NCBI RefSeq assembly: GCF_024168825.1
Contig: NZ_JALJWH010000001.1
Coordinates: forward strand, 1,302,001 to 1,366,000
Reading direction: 5' to 3'
DNA length: 64,000 nucleotides
From: Paenarthrobacter sp. A20
Lineage (GTDB): Bacteria > Actinomycetota > Actinomycetes > Actinomycetales > Micrococcaceae
In this document: in pieces, positions 54,542 through 63,967 of the stretch
How positions within the stretch are numbered: position 1 is the stretch's first letter
How the letters are laid out: each line of letters starts with the position of its first letter
Notes under the pieces: model-generated
Told to the model about the DNA's origin: nothing
Seen by the model: only the letters and a program-made list of their open reading frames with translations
Databases searched by the model: none
Made by a program: the position numbers and the translations under genes

Positions 54542-56278
54542 GCTGTTCCACGCTTCCCAGAGCGTTGCGTAGCGGCCGCCGTTAGCCAACAGTTCCTGGT
54601 GGGAGCCCGACTCGACAATCCCACCGTGGTCCATCACTACTACGATGTCCGCCGAGGCAGCCTGGGACAGGCGGTGCGCGATCACCACGGACGTCCTTCC
54701 TGCCAGCGCAGCCTCGGCGGCCTGATCCAGCATGGTGGCCGAGCCCGTTCCTGCCTCAGCGGTGGCTTCGTCAAGGACCGCGATGGGCGGGTCCTTGAGC
54801 ATCAGGCGTGCGAGCGCCAACTGCTGCGCCTGCTCGGGTGTGAGTTGGTGGCCGCCGGCACCTACGGACGTCTGCAGCCCGTCGTCGAGCGTTTGAACCC
54901 AGGCAGCCCCTACTTCCTGGAGGGCGCGCGTAAGTTCCTCGGCGGAAGCGTCGGGCTTGGCGAGCAGGAGGTCCTCGGCGAGCGTGCCGGAGAAGACGTG
55001 CACCTCCTGGCTGACCATGGCGATGCGCTCATGCAAGTCTTCCGGGGGAGCCGCCGCGGAGTCCAGCCCACCCACCCAGGCCGTCCCGCTTCCCGGATGT
55101 TCCAATCCCATGATGACTTTGGCCAGGGTGGTTTTGCCTGCGCCGGAGGTTCCCACAATCGCCACTCGCTCGCCGGGCTTCACGGTGAGGGAAACGCCGC
55201 GGAGGGCGGGGCGCTGGCCGGGGTAGGCGAACGTGACGTTGTCCAGGACGATGCCGGCGTCAGTGACCGGTGCCCTGGTCGGGGCGGGGGCCGGCGCCGC
55301 GGATATGGTCAGACCGAACATCCGGCCCAGGCCGGCCGCGGCTTTCTGGAGCTCGTCGAACTGTCCCAGGACAAGGCCGATCGGATCGAAGAGCCGGTAG
55401 AAGTACAGTGCGGCAGCCGTGGCCGCACCAATGGTCACTGCGCCCTCGGCATGGAGCCAGAAACCCACCACCAGCACGGCGGACAGGCCGATGAGTTCCG
55501 CCAGGTTGAGGCGGTTGTAGAAGCGGGTCAGGTAGTTGACGCCCTTGAGTGCATGGCCGATGTTCTCCCGGGAAGCGGCAGCAACCAGGTCGGCGTGACG
55601 TGCCCCGAGCCCAAGGGCCAGGACGGAAGCGGATCCGTGAACCGTCTCGATGATCTGCTCGGTCCTGTTGGCCTCGGTAATCCGGACAGTCCGATAAATG
55701 GGTGCGGTGCGCCGGAGGAACCAGCGGAGGGTGAAGACCTGCAACGGGGCGGCAATGAGCACCGCGACGGCGAAGCGCCAGTCGATCACGCCCAGGCCCA
55801 ACAGCGTCACGGCGATGGTGAAGGCCGCGCTGGTGAACGCGGGCAGTACTCCGGAAATTGCCTCGCTGACGGCCTCAACGTCGCCGGACACGCGGGCCAC
55901 GACGTCGCCGATGCCTGCCTTTTCGAGTTGCGCGAGCGGCTTGCGGACAGCTGCGGCGAACACTTCCTCGCGAAGTCCGGCGAGGGCTTCCTCGCAGATC
56001 CGGGCCAGCAGGTTCTGTCCCAGTATGCCCAGCAGGGCACCCAGGCCACCGGCAACCAAGAGCCCGATCGCCAGCCAGAGCAGGGCCATGACGTCTCCGC
56101 CGCTGGCTGCAATATTGACCATGATGCCCAGGATGGCCGGTGCCGCCAGCCCACAGCAGGATGCTGCCAGCAGCACCAGGATGGTCAGGGTGAGTCGGCC
56201 GGGCCGCTGCGCCAGCAGGCGCCACATGGCCTTCCGGGTCTCGCGGGGTGTGGCAATGGGAAGGATTTCGGTGCTCAA
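54524..56278 (-). CDS. ABC transporter half, iron-siderophore type, intact Walker sites (IrtB-like)
   Basis: A 584-residue exporter-fold ABC subunit: six membrane helices (~30-310) plus a nucleotide-binding domain. Walker A AIVGTSGAGKTTL (376-383) and Walker B PIAVLDEATAE are intact, and the switch His is in VIAHRLSQ. The signature is altered: LTPEQAQQLALA instead of LSGGQ. Second gene of the pair, coupled by ATGA to its partner. In mycobacteria the related IrtAB pair imports iron-loaded siderophores; a similar role here is inferred. Confidence 0.86.
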   Translation of the reverse strand: MSTEILPIATPRETRKAMWRLLAQRPGRLTLTILVLLAASCCGLAAPAILGIMVNIAASGGDVMALLWLAIGLLVAGGLGALLGILGQNLLARICEEALAGLREEVFAAAVRKPLAQLEKAGIGDVVARVSGDVEAVSEAISGVLPAFTSAAFTIAVTLLGLGVIDWRFAVAVLIAAPLQVFTLRWFLRRTAPIYRTVRITEANRTEQIIETVHGSASVLALGLGARHADLVAAASRENIGHALKGVNYLTRFYNRLNLAELIGLSAVLVVGFWLHAEGAVTIGAATAAALYFYRLFDPIGLVLGQFDELQKAAAGLGRMFGLTISAAPAPAPTRAPVTDAGIVLDNVTFAYPGQRPALRGVSLTVKPGERVAIVGTSGAGKTTLAKVIMGLEHPGSGTAWVGGLDSAAAPPEDLHERIAMVSQEVHVFSGTLAEDLLLAKPDASAEELTRALQEVGAAWVQTLDDGLQTSVGAGGHQLTPEQAQQLALARLMLKDPPIAVLDEATAEAGTGSATMLDQAAEAALAGRTSVVIAHRLSQAASADIVVVMDHGGIVESGSHQELLANGGRYATLWEAWNSSLSRS

Positions 56279-58047
56279 GAGCCCACCACCCCGCGGTAGC
56301 CAGCGGACGTGGCAAGCAGTTCGCGGTGCGTGCCGGTTTCAGATGCAGCAGCGCCGCTTCCGCCCATCACCACCCGGTGGCAGACGGCCAGCAGCGTGGG
56401 ACTGGTGGTCACCAGCACCAAGGCCTTGTCAGGGAAGTTCCGCAAGCCATCGGCGATCACGGCTTCGGTGGCGGTATCGACGGCGGTAGTGGGGTCGTGC
56501 AGGACCAGCACCGCTTGCTTTTGGTGCAGGGAACGGCCCAGGACCAGTCGCTGACGCTGACCGCCGGACAGGCTCTGGCCGTGCCCGGTAAGTACAGTTT
56601 CGGTGCCTTCGGCCAGTTGCGAGACGAAGTCCCCGACGGCGGCAGCTGCCATGGCGCGTTCCTCCAGTTGGGCGTCGGCTGCTGCGACGTTCTCGCGGAC
56701 ACTGCCGCGGAACAGCACTCCGTCATGGCTGTCTGCGAAGATCCTGGACCGGACGTGGACCGGGTCCAGGTCTGCGGCGTCCTGGCCATCGATGGCCACC
56801 AATCCGCGGGGAGCGGGCGTGCGAAAGCCCAGGGTGTCCACCAGGAGCCGGGCTTGAGTACCGCTGGGAAGAACGACGCCCACGATTTCGCCGGCCGAGG
56901 CTGTGAAGGGAGGGAAAGCAGCGTCGCCGGAGCCGGGCCGGAGTTCCAGCAGCGGGACTGGTTCGCCCCGGGAGGTGAGCGTTGCTGCTGAGGTGGCTGC
57001 CGCCGTCGTGCGTTCTTCTGATTCAGGTGCGGGGACAGCATCCGGTTCCGCGAGCAGGACTGCTATGCGGGCCGCTGAGGCGCGCTTCCGAGCGAGTTCG
57101 ACGCTGAGGAAGCCAAGGGCGGTCATGGGGCCCTGAACGAATTGGGTCACGCCAACAACTGCCACCAACTGTCCCACTGTGATGCTGCCCTGGACGGCGA
57201 ACCAGGCCGCGAAGAAGGCGATTCCGGCCAGGAACGCTGCGGACAGCGCGGTGCTGGCGCCGTTGTAGGCAGATCGGGAGCGGACAGCCCGCAACCCCGC
57301 CACCAAGGAGGTCCGGCTGGCGGTCCGATAGCGGGTCACGGCTGCATCTTCGGCGCCCAAGCCTTTGAGGGGTCGTGATCCCGTGATGAAGTCCGTCGCC
57401 AGGGCGCCGGCGCGGGCCGCCGTCGACTGCTCCACGTCGCTTCGGTCCTCCAAGGGTTTGGTGAGCCGGCGCATGACCAGCAGCATCACGGGAGTCGCAA
57501 TGAGAACGGCCAGTCCCAGGGGGACGGAAATGAGGAGGAGTGTGACGGCTGATGTGACGACGCCGGCCGTGGCAGCGAGGGCGCCGGCGATCAGCCACGC
57601 CAAGCCGGCCACCCTGTCAGCGTCGGAGGATGCAATGGCAACAATTTCGCCGGGTGCGCGCCGGGCGGCCATCCCGCGGGGGTGCAGGGTGCGCTCCACG
57701 GCAAGTTGCCGGAGGTCGTGGGAGCTCAGAAGGAAGGAACGCTCGGTGGCCAGTGTGCCAAGCCGCCAGGAAAGTGCCAGCACGACGAACACCACAGCCA
57801 ACGCGCCGAGCCATCCGAGGAGGGCGCCGAAATTGTTCGGTTGAATGGCGTTGTCCACTGCGGCGCCGATGGTTGCAGGGACCAAAGCCTCGCTGACCTG
57901 GTGCAGTCCAAGCCCGGCACAACCGGCCAGCAGGAGCTTCCAGCGGCCGTTGGCGAACAGTGCGACGGTGAAGAGTCTGGAGACCTTCCAGGGTGCTTGC
58001 TTGTTACGCCCGGGTGGGCAGGACGGAATGGCAGAACTGGAGGGCAT
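56275..58047 (-). CDS. ABC transporter half, iron-siderophore type, degenerate ATP site (IrtA-like)
   Basis: A ~590-residue exporter-fold ABC subunit with six helices. The nucleotide-binding domain keeps a perfect signature (LSGGQRQRLVL), but the Walker A position reads VVLPSGTQARLLV with no Lys, Walker B is LVLHDPTTAVD and the switch His is replaced (LVTTSPTL). No SIP domain is fused, unlike mycobacterial IrtA. I start it at ATG 58047; the longer frame from GTG 58068 would overlap the iron box. First gene of the leftward iron operon. Confidence 0.83.
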   Translation of the reverse strand: MPSSSAIPSCPPGRNKQAPWKVSRLFTVALFANGRWKLLLAGCAGLGLHQVSEALVPATIGAAVDNAIQPNNFGALLGWLGALAVVFVVLALSWRLGTLATERSFLLSSHDLRQLAVERTLHPRGMAARRAPGEIVAIASSDADRVAGLAWLIAGALAATAGVVTSAVTLLLISVPLGLAVLIATPVMLLVMRRLTKPLEDRSDVEQSTAARAGALATDFITGSRPLKGLGAEDAAVTRYRTASRTSLVAGLRAVRSRSAYNGASTALSAAFLAGIAFFAAWFAVQGSITVGQLVAVVGVTQFVQGPMTALGFLSVELARKRASAARIAVLLAEPDAVPAPESEERTTAAATSAATLTSRGEPVPLLELRPGSGDAAFPPFTASAGEIVGVVLPSGTQARLLVDTLGFRTPAPRGLVAIDGQDAADLDPVHVRSRIFADSHDGVLFRGSVRENVAAADAQLEERAMAAAAVGDFVSQLAEGTETVLTGHGQSLSGGQRQRLVLGRSLHQKQAVLVLHDPTTAVDTATEAVIADGLRNFPDKALVLVTTSPTLLAVCHRVVMGGSGAAASETGTHRELLATSAGYRGVVGS

Positions 58048-58053
58048 GCTTAC

Positions 58054-58072
58054 CATAGTAAGGCTCACCTAA
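58054..58072. promoter_or_regulatory. DtxR/IdeR-like iron box in the divergent promoter
   Basis: On the minus strand TTAGGTGAGCCTTACTATG matches the TTAGGTTAGGCTAACCTAA consensus in the first half and weakly in the second (about 12 of 19). It lies between the ABC pair and the divergent AraC gene. Iron-dependent repression is inferred. Confidence 0.6.
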
Positions 58073-58087
58073 CTTCAAGAAGGCCAG

Positions 58088-58954
58088 ATGACCCGCCAAG
58101 CTTTATCGCAATCCGGACAGTCCGTACCGCCGGTGGATGCAGAGCCGGACTTGCGGCCGGTAGCCCCCGACGAGGACCCGGCGTCCTTTCCGGTGTACGG
58201 CGTCTACACGGGATACTTCGAGTGCGCCACGCCCGCGACGTGGACTGAACATGTCCACGAAACCCATGAGCTGCTATGGGGTGCCCGTGGCGTGCTGACC
58301 GTTGAGGCCGATGGCGGCTTCTATGCTGTTCCGGCCACCTTGGGGCTATGGATTCCCGCGGGCGTGGTCCATGCCGTGAAATCCACGCAGGGGACCGGGT
58401 TTTACTGTTCGCATATTGATGCGCGGGTTGCCCCGAACCTGGCAGCTCGGACCGTGGCGGTCACGGTGCCCACTGCGGCTCAGGAGCTGTTGCGCCATAT
58501 GAGCAATTTCGACATGGACGACTCCCTGAGGAGGCGTTCGGAGCGGGTGGTGCTGGGGTTGCTCGACGTAGTGGATGCGCGCCCCATGCTGCTGCCGATG
58601 CCCACCGATCCGCGGCTGGAACTCATTGCCCGCGCCCTCCTGGACAACCCCGCCCTGGACCGCTCGCTGGAGGAATGGAGCATCGAAGTATCCATCAGTG
58701 TCCGCAACCTGTCCCGCTTGTTCCACAAGGAAACCGGCATGACGTTTGCGCAGTGGCGCATCCATGCCCGGGTGCGCGTGGCGCTGGGATTGCTGGCGGC
58801 GGGGTATCCGGTGTCGTCCGTCAGCAGGCGGGTGGGCTACAACAACCCCAGCGCCTTTGTTCAGGTGTTCCGGAAGGTCATGGGGCACACCCCCGGTTGG
58901 TACGTGTCCTCACTTAAGGCCGGAAACCACCACTCTTTGGCCGGTTCCGAATAG
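58088..58954 (+). CDS. AraC family regulator of the iron locus
   Basis: A 288-residue regulator. N-terminal cupin-like domain (WTEHVHETHELLWGARG, GLWIPAGVVHAV), C-terminal double HTH (EVSISVRNLSRLFHKETGMT and VSSVSRRVGYNNPSAFVQVF). It sits 16 bases past the iron box and before the siderophore uptake genes, so it probably activates them, perhaps on binding a siderophore. Confidence 0.88.
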   Translation: MTRQALSQSGQSVPPVDAEPDLRPVAPDEDPASFPVYGVYTGYFECATPATWTEHVHETHELLWGARGVLTVEADGGFYAVPATLGLWIPAGVVHAVKSTQGTGFYCSHIDARVAPNLAARTVAVTVPTAAQELLRHMSNFDMDDSLRRRSERVVLGLLDVVDARPMLLPMPTDPRLELIARALLDNPALDRSLEEWSIEVSISVRNLSRLFHKETGMTFAQWRIHARVRVALGLLAAGYPVSSVSRRVGYNNPSAFVQVFRKVMGHTPGWYVSSLKAGNHHSLAGSE

Positions 58955-58984
58955 AATCGAGCGGTTTCAGGGGTCGATGCATTG

Positions 58985-59003
58985 TTAGGGTAGGTATACC
59001 TAA
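58985..59003 (+). promoter_or_regulatory. Strong DtxR/IdeR iron box before siderophore uptake genes
   Basis: TTAGGGTAGGTATACCTAA matches 15 of 19 positions of the DtxR/IdeR consensus TTAGGTTAGGCTAACCTAA. It is 87 bases upstream of the binding-protein start, so Fe(II)-bound repressor would shut off that operon. Confidence 0.82.
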
Positions 59004-59089
59004 CTTCGGTAGCCGCTCAGAGAATCCATCAACGGGTCGCGGCGCCAACGGGAGCTTCCCCAACTCCCCTGAGAATCAAGAGGACCGCA

Positions 59090-60043
59090 GTGATTTCACG
59101 CACCAAAACCATGTCCGCCGCCGTTGCGGCCCTGGCCTCCGCAGCTCTTCTCCTGAGCGGATGCGCCACCACCGACGCCAGCGCCACCGCCACATCGGAA
59201 ACCCGGACGGTCCAAAGCGAGGTCAAGGAAGTAGTCATGCCGGCCGAGCCCAAGAAGGCTCTGGGCATGTACACCACGGACCTGGACATGCTCATCACCC
59301 TCGGGATTCCGCTTGCCAGCCAGCAGCCCATCCGCGACAGCGGTTACTCGGGCTTCCCGTACTTCTTCGACCAGGACGCCCTCAAGGACATCACACCGTT
59401 CACCAACTACCCGGAGTTCAACTTTGAGGCCATCCTCAAGGCGCAGCCGGATGTCATCCTGAACGGCCTGGGTTACGAGAAGGAGCTTGACGCCAAGCTC
59501 TCCGACATCGCCCCGACCTACACTTTCAACGGATTCGACGGCAGCGACTGGCGCACCAAGTTCAAGACCGTCGCCGAGGCCTTCGGCAAGACCGGGCAGT
59601 ACCAGGCGTGGATGGACAAGTACCAGGCCAAGGTTGACGACGTGAAGAAGCGTCTGGCCGAGGCAGGCAAGAGTGACCTGGTCATCGGCCCGGTGGACTA
59701 CTACGAAGACCAAGTATCGGTCAGCTGCTACGGAACGCCGTGCCTGGTCATCAAAGACCTCGGTTTGAAGGTTTCCCCGCTGGCCGATGGTGAAGGCGTC
59801 AAACTCAGCGCCGAGCAGCTCGAACAGCTCAACGGAATCGACGCCATCATCACCACCGAGGTCCCCGAAAAGGACGGCGCCAACCCTGATGCCTTCGCTC
59901 CTTTGGCCAACAACAAGCTGTGGACCTCGCTGCCCTTCGTGGCCAACAAGCAGATCCACACCTACGACCTCGAAATGATCTACGGCTCCCCGAGCGGCCA
60001 GTACGCACTGCTGGAGAAGTTCGAAAAGGCCCTCCTGTCATGA
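59090..60043 (+). CDS. Iron-siderophore ABC transporter binding lipoprotein
   Basis: A 317-residue FepB/FecB-like lipoprotein. Signal peptide with lipobox LLSGC near residue 25. The mature protein has GYSGFPYFFDQDALKDI and EFNFEAILKAQPDVIL, typical of ferric-siderophore binding proteins. GTG 59090 follows GAGGA. First gene of a five-gene operon behind the strong iron box; its stop overlaps the next start. Confidence 0.92.
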   Translation: MISRTKTMSAAVAALASAALLLSGCATTDASATATSETRTVQSEVKEVVMPAEPKKALGMYTTDLDMLITLGIPLASQQPIRDSGYSGFPYFFDQDALKDITPFTNYPEFNFEAILKAQPDVILNGLGYEKELDAKLSDIAPTYTFNGFDGSDWRTKFKTVAEAFGKTGQYQAWMDKYQAKVDDVKKRLAEAGKSDLVIGPVDYYEDQVSVSCYGTPCLVIKDLGLKVSPLADGEGVKLSAEQLEQLNGIDAIITTEVPEKDGANPDAFAPLANNKLWTSLPFVANKQIHTYDLEMIYGSPSGQYALLEKFEKALLS

Positions 60044-60921
60044 TGGGCATCTACCGGGCCGAGGTAGTCGCTACCCGCAAGCTCACCCCCGGAATGGTCC
60101 GGATCACCTTTGGCGGTCCAGGGCTGGCCGGCTTCGACACCACGGGTGTCGGCGACGAATACCTCCGTGTGTTCCTGCCGGATCCGGGCACCCATGAGGC
60201 TCGCCTGCCGATCTCCACCGGGGACTCCTGGGATTGGTCCGAGGGCGTCGAACCGTCCGCCATGCGGACCTACACGGTCCGCGCTGTGGACGCCGCTGCA
60301 GGAACCGTGGACATCGACTTCGTCGTCCACGACGGCGGTTTGGCAGCTTCGTGGGCGCAGCGCGCCCAGGTGGGTGACGCCGTCGGGCTTAACTCGCCTA
60401 CCGGACTGTATGAACCGCCGGCCGGGCTGCAGTGGCAGATCCTGCTGGCCGACGCCACTGGCCTTCCGGCTGTTGCCCGGCTGGTGGAGCAGACGCCGCC
60501 GGGTGTCCGGACGCGTGTGCTGATCGAGGTTGAGGACCCGTCGCACCAGCAGGAGCTGACGCTCGGCGCTGGAACGGAAGTCGCATGGATTCACGGCGGG
60601 AACGGCCACAGCCAGTCCCGGCTGGACGAGGTCCTCAAGAGCATGGAGTTCCCCGGCGGCGTCGGCTACATCTGGGTGGCCGGCGAGACCAAGGTGCTGC
60701 GTGGGATCCGCAAGTACCTTCGGCACGAAAAGAAGCTCACGCCCGAGTCCTACAAGCTGATCGGCTACTGGACGGACAAGAGCGAAGCCTGGGAAGAGCG
60801 CTGGGAAAACCTCGACGCCGAAACCCGGCGCTGGTTCGACGACCTCTGGTCCAACGAGAAGCGGGATCGCGAGGAAATCGTGGACCTGCAGGACGCCAAG
60901 TTCGAATTGCTGGGCCTCTAA
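60040..60921 (+). CDS. Siderophore-interacting protein (FAD-binding reductase)
   Basis: A 293-residue SIP-type flavoprotein that would reduce ferric siderophores in the cytosol to release iron. Flavin-binding motif MRTYTVRAVD, a central VVHDGGLAASWAQRAQVGD and the C-terminal conserved YKLIGYWTDKSEA. ATG 60040 overlaps the binding-protein stop (ATGATG; 60043 is an equal start). This supplies as a separate gene the SIP activity that mycobacterial IrtA carries fused. Confidence 0.93.
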   Translation: MMGIYRAEVVATRKLTPGMVRITFGGPGLAGFDTTGVGDEYLRVFLPDPGTHEARLPISTGDSWDWSEGVEPSAMRTYTVRAVDAAAGTVDIDFVVHDGGLAASWAQRAQVGDAVGLNSPTGLYEPPAGLQWQILLADATGLPAVARLVEQTPPGVRTRVLIEVEDPSHQQELTLGAGTEVAWIHGGNGHSQSRLDEVLKSMEFPGGVGYIWVAGETKVLRGIRKYLRHEKKLTPESYKLIGYWTDKSEAWEERWENLDAETRRWFDDLWSNEKRDREEIVDLQDAKFELLGL

Positions 60922-62031
60922 ATGGCGTCCGGAACCATGGTGCCGCGTTCTGTTGCACCTCAAGCGCAGGACGCGGCACCGGTTTCTGCCCAGGACGCGC
61001 GCCAGGGTGGTCCACGCCCAGCGGGCTTGGCGGGCGTGAACCGGTACCGGTTCCTGGGGTTGCTGGGGGCGGTCGCCGTGCTGGCCCTGGTTCTCTGGTT
61101 GAGCCTGGTGGTGGGCTCCAAAGACGTGGACATGGCCAAGCTGTGGCCCGCGATCACCGCATACGACGGCTCGCCGGAACACGTGATCATCCACGACCTC
61201 CGCCTGCCCCGAACCGTCACCGGCGTGGTGGTGGGCATTGCCCTGGGACTGTCCGGGGCACTGATCCAGGCGCTGACACGCAACCCGTTGGCGGACCCCG
61301 GCATCCTGGGCGTCAACGCTGGTGCGGGCTTCTTCGTGGTCCTGGGAGTGGCACTTTTCGGAGTGACCAGCATCCAGGACTACATCTGGTTCTCCTTCGC
61401 CGGTGCCGTGGTGGCCACTGTGGCTGTGTACTTCATAGGGTCGCGGGGCAGGGGAGGGGCAACCCCGCTCCGACTCACCCTTGCCGGAGTTGCCCTGGGA
61501 GCAGTCCTGGGCGGTATTTCGTCCGGCATCACGCTCCTGCGCCCCGCCGTTTTCGACAGCATGCGCAGTTGGAGCGCGGGTACTTTGAACAACCGCACAT
61601 GGGAAATCTTCACCACCGTGGCATCGTTCATCCTGGTTGGAACCCTCATCGCCCTCGCCATGGCCCGACCCTTGAACGCCGTTGCCATGGGTGACGATAC
61701 CGCCAGGTCGCTTGGTGCCAACATTGTGCGAACCCGGATCTGGACCATCGTCTCAGTCACCCTGCTCTGCGGCGCCGCGACGGCAGCCGCCGGCCCTATC
61801 GGATTCGTAGGGCTCATGGTCCCGCACGTCGCCCGGTGGATCGTTGGGCCGGACCAGCGCTGGATCCTGGCCTACACCCTGGTGCTCTCGCCCGTGCTGC
61901 TCCTGGTGTCCGACATTCTTGGCAGGCTCGTTCTCCGCCCCGGCGAAATGCAGGTAGGAATCATCACCGCATTCGTTGGCGCACCCGTCCTCATCTGGCT
62001 CATTCGACGCCGGAAAGTGAGCACGCTATGA
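60922..62031 (+). CDS. Ferric-siderophore ABC permease, FecCD family (first)
   Basis: A 369-residue BtuC/FecCD-type permease with about ten helices. Conserved blocks: LRLPRTVTGVVVGIALGLSG, TRNPLADPGILGVNAGAG and GPIGFVGLMVPHVARW. The ~40-residue N-terminus is unusually long and Ala/Gln-rich. ATG directly follows the SIP stop, and its end overlaps the second permease by four bases. Confidence 0.93.
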   Translation: MASGTMVPRSVAPQAQDAAPVSAQDARQGGPRPAGLAGVNRYRFLGLLGAVAVLALVLWLSLVVGSKDVDMAKLWPAITAYDGSPEHVIIHDLRLPRTVTGVVVGIALGLSGALIQALTRNPLADPGILGVNAGAGFFVVLGVALFGVTSIQDYIWFSFAGAVVATVAVYFIGSRGRGGATPLRLTLAGVALGAVLGGISSGITLLRPAVFDSMRSWSAGTLNNRTWEIFTTVASFILVGTLIALAMARPLNAVAMGDDTARSLGANIVRTRIWTIVSVTLLCGAATAAAGPIGFVGLMVPHVARWIVGPDQRWILAYTLVLSPVLLLVSDILGRLVLRPGEMQVGIITAFVGAPVLIWLIRRRKVSTL

Positions 62032-63116
62032 CATCGGTTGATCAGGCGACGTCCGCTGATCGTGCGTCTTCCATCGACTTCGGTCGTCGCACCTTCGCCG
62101 TTCGCCATTTTGGCGGACGCGTCTCACTTCGCGTCGACGTCCGCACCCTGGTTGTCACCGCCGTCCTGTTTGCCGCCGCACTGGCGCTCGCCGTCGTCGC
62201 CCTTGGCCTGGGCGAGTTCAGAGTTGCGGTACCGGACGTTGTTTCGGCGCTGCTGGGGCACTCCAGCGGTGCCGTGCACATGGTGGTGGTGGAGTGGAGA
62301 TTGCCCCGCGTCCTCCTGGCCCTGTTGTTGGGGGCGGCCATGGGGGTCAGCGGGGCAATCTTCCAATCGCTGACCCGCAACGCGCTGGGAAGCCCGGACG
62401 TGATCGGTTTCAACACCGGCGCCTACACGGGAGCGCTGGTGGTCATCCTGTTGATGGGCGGCGGCTACTTTGCCGTGTCTGCCGGTGCGCTGGTGGGCGG
62501 GCTGGTGACTGCCGCACTGGTTTACTTGTTCGCCTTCAAGAAGGGCATCCAAGGTTTTCGGCTCATCATTGCCGGCATCGCAGTGAGCGCCATGTTGGCG
62601 TCGGTGAACACCTTCATGATCCTCAAGGCGTCCTTGGAGCAGGCCATGTCCGCTGCCGTCTGGGGTGCCGGGTCCCTGAACAAGATCACATGGGACCAAG
62701 TTCTGCCTGTGGTGATCGTGTTCGTGGTGCTGCTGGCGGTGCTGTCATTGTACGGGCGGCGGTTGGGGCTCCTGGAGATGGGCGACGACGCCGCCCGGGC
62801 CTTGGGCGTCCGGCTGGAAGGCTCGCGGCTGGTCCTCGCAGTGGTGGGCGTGGCTTTGACCGCGATGGTCACCGCCGCGGCTGGTCCCATTGCCTTTGTT
62901 TCTTTGGCGGCACCACAGCTGGCCCGCCGCCTGACCCGTTCCGCTTCCGTGGGAATGGTTCCCTCTGCCGCCATGGGTGCATTCCTCCTGGTGGCCAGCG
63001 ACATCGTGGCGCAGAACCTTTTCGCGCCGATCCAACTGCCCGTGGGCGTAGTGACCGTCAGCATCGGTGGCTGCTACCTCGTGTGGCTCCTTGCCCGTGA
63101 GGTGAAGCGGCAATGA
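62028..63116 (+). CDS. Ferric-siderophore ABC permease, FecCD family (second)
   Basis: A 362-residue partner of the preceding permease. WRLPRVLLALLLGAAMGVSG, TRNALGSPDVIGFNTGAYTG and GPIAFVSLAAPQLARRLTR are conserved in FecCD proteins. Starts inside the first permease stop (ATGA). Together the two form the heterodimeric channel. Confidence 0.93.
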   Translation: MTSVDQATSADRASSIDFGRRTFAVRHFGGRVSLRVDVRTLVVTAVLFAAALALAVVALGLGEFRVAVPDVVSALLGHSSGAVHMVVVEWRLPRVLLALLLGAAMGVSGAIFQSLTRNALGSPDVIGFNTGAYTGALVVILLMGGGYFAVSAGALVGGLVTAALVYLFAFKKGIQGFRLIIAGIAVSAMLASVNTFMILKASLEQAMSAAVWGAGSLNKITWDQVLPVVIVFVVLLAVLSLYGRRLGLLEMGDDAARALGVRLEGSRLVLAVVGVALTAMVTAAAGPIAFVSLAAPQLARRLTRSASVGMVPSAAMGAFLLVASDIVAQNLFAPIQLPVGVVTVSIGGCYLVWLLAREVKRQ

Positions 63117-63139
63117 GTGAAGAATTGAAGGAGATTGCT

Positions 63140-63967
63140 ATGACTGACGTGGTGCTTGAAACGGTTCCTGTTCCTGGGTTGGCGCCGGTTGCCGCACGCC
63201 TCAGCGCCGAGAACGTGAGCCTGGGTTACGCGGGCCGCACTGTGTCTTCGGCGCTGGACGTGCGGATTCCCGACGGCGAATTCACGGTCATCGTGGGCCC
63301 CAATGCCTGCGGTAAATCGACGCTGCTGCGGGCGCTGTCCCGGCTGCTGGAGCCCAGCTCCGGGTCCGTGCTGTTGGACGGCAAGAGCATCTCGTCCTAC
63401 GGTGCCAAGGAGGTGGCCCGACGTCTGGGTTTGTTGCCGCAAACCTCCATTGCGCCCGACGGGATCACCGTGGCGGACCTCGTTGCCAGGGGGCGCTACC
63501 CGCACCAGAAGTTGCTGCGTCAGTGGTCTGAGGCAGATGAGGCCGCGGTCGTTGCCGCCCTGGAGGCCACCAACGTGACCTCGCTGTCCGGCCGATTGGT
63601 GGACGAACTCTCCGGCGGGCAGCGGCAGCGCGTGTGGGTGGCCATGGTCCTCGCTCAGCAAACCCCGCTGCTCCTGTTGGATGAGCCCACCACGTTCCTT
63701 GATATCGCGCACCAGATCGAGCTTCTGGAGTTGTTCCGGCGCCTCAATGGCGAAGGCAACACCCTGGTGGCCGTGCTCCACGACCTCAACCACGCCTGCC
63801 GCTATGCCACCCACCTGATCGCGATGAAGGACGGCGCAGTGGTTGCCGAGGGCCGGCCCGCCGATGTTGTGACGGCCGAGCTGGTGGAGCACGTGTTCGG
63901 GCTGCCGTGCATCGTGATCGACGATCCCGTGAGCCACACGCCGCTGGTGATCCCGCTGGGGTCTTGA
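63140..63967 (+). CDS. Ferric-siderophore ABC transporter ATPase
   Basis: A 275-residue FepC-type ATPase. Walker A VGPNACGKSTLLRAL, signature LSGGQRQRVWVAM and Walker B LLLLDEPTTFLDIAHQ are all intact, and the switch His is in AVLHDLNHACRYA. ATG 63140 is supported by GAAGGAG seven bases ahead; an ATGA-overlapping ATG at 63113 would add nine residues. Last visible gene of the operon; the window ends 33 bases later. Confidence 0.93.
   Translation: MTDVVLETVPVPGLAPVAARLSAENVSLGYAGRTVSSALDVRIPDGEFTVIVGPNACGKSTLLRALSRLLEPSSGSVLLDGKSISSYGAKEVARRLGLLPQTSIAPDGITVADLVARGRYPHQKLLRQWSEADEAAVVAALEATNVTSLSGRLVDELSGGQRQRVWVAMVLAQQTPLLLLDEPTTFLDIAHQIELLELFRRLNGEGNTLVAVLHDLNHACRYATHLIAMKDGAVVAEGRPADVVTAELVEHVFGLPCIVIDDPVSHTPLVIPLGS

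Noticed and set aside
54599..56299. A 566-codon plus-strand frame opposite the IrtB-like ABC gene
   Set aside because: Antisense to Walker A, Walker B and switch motifs of a real ABC protein.
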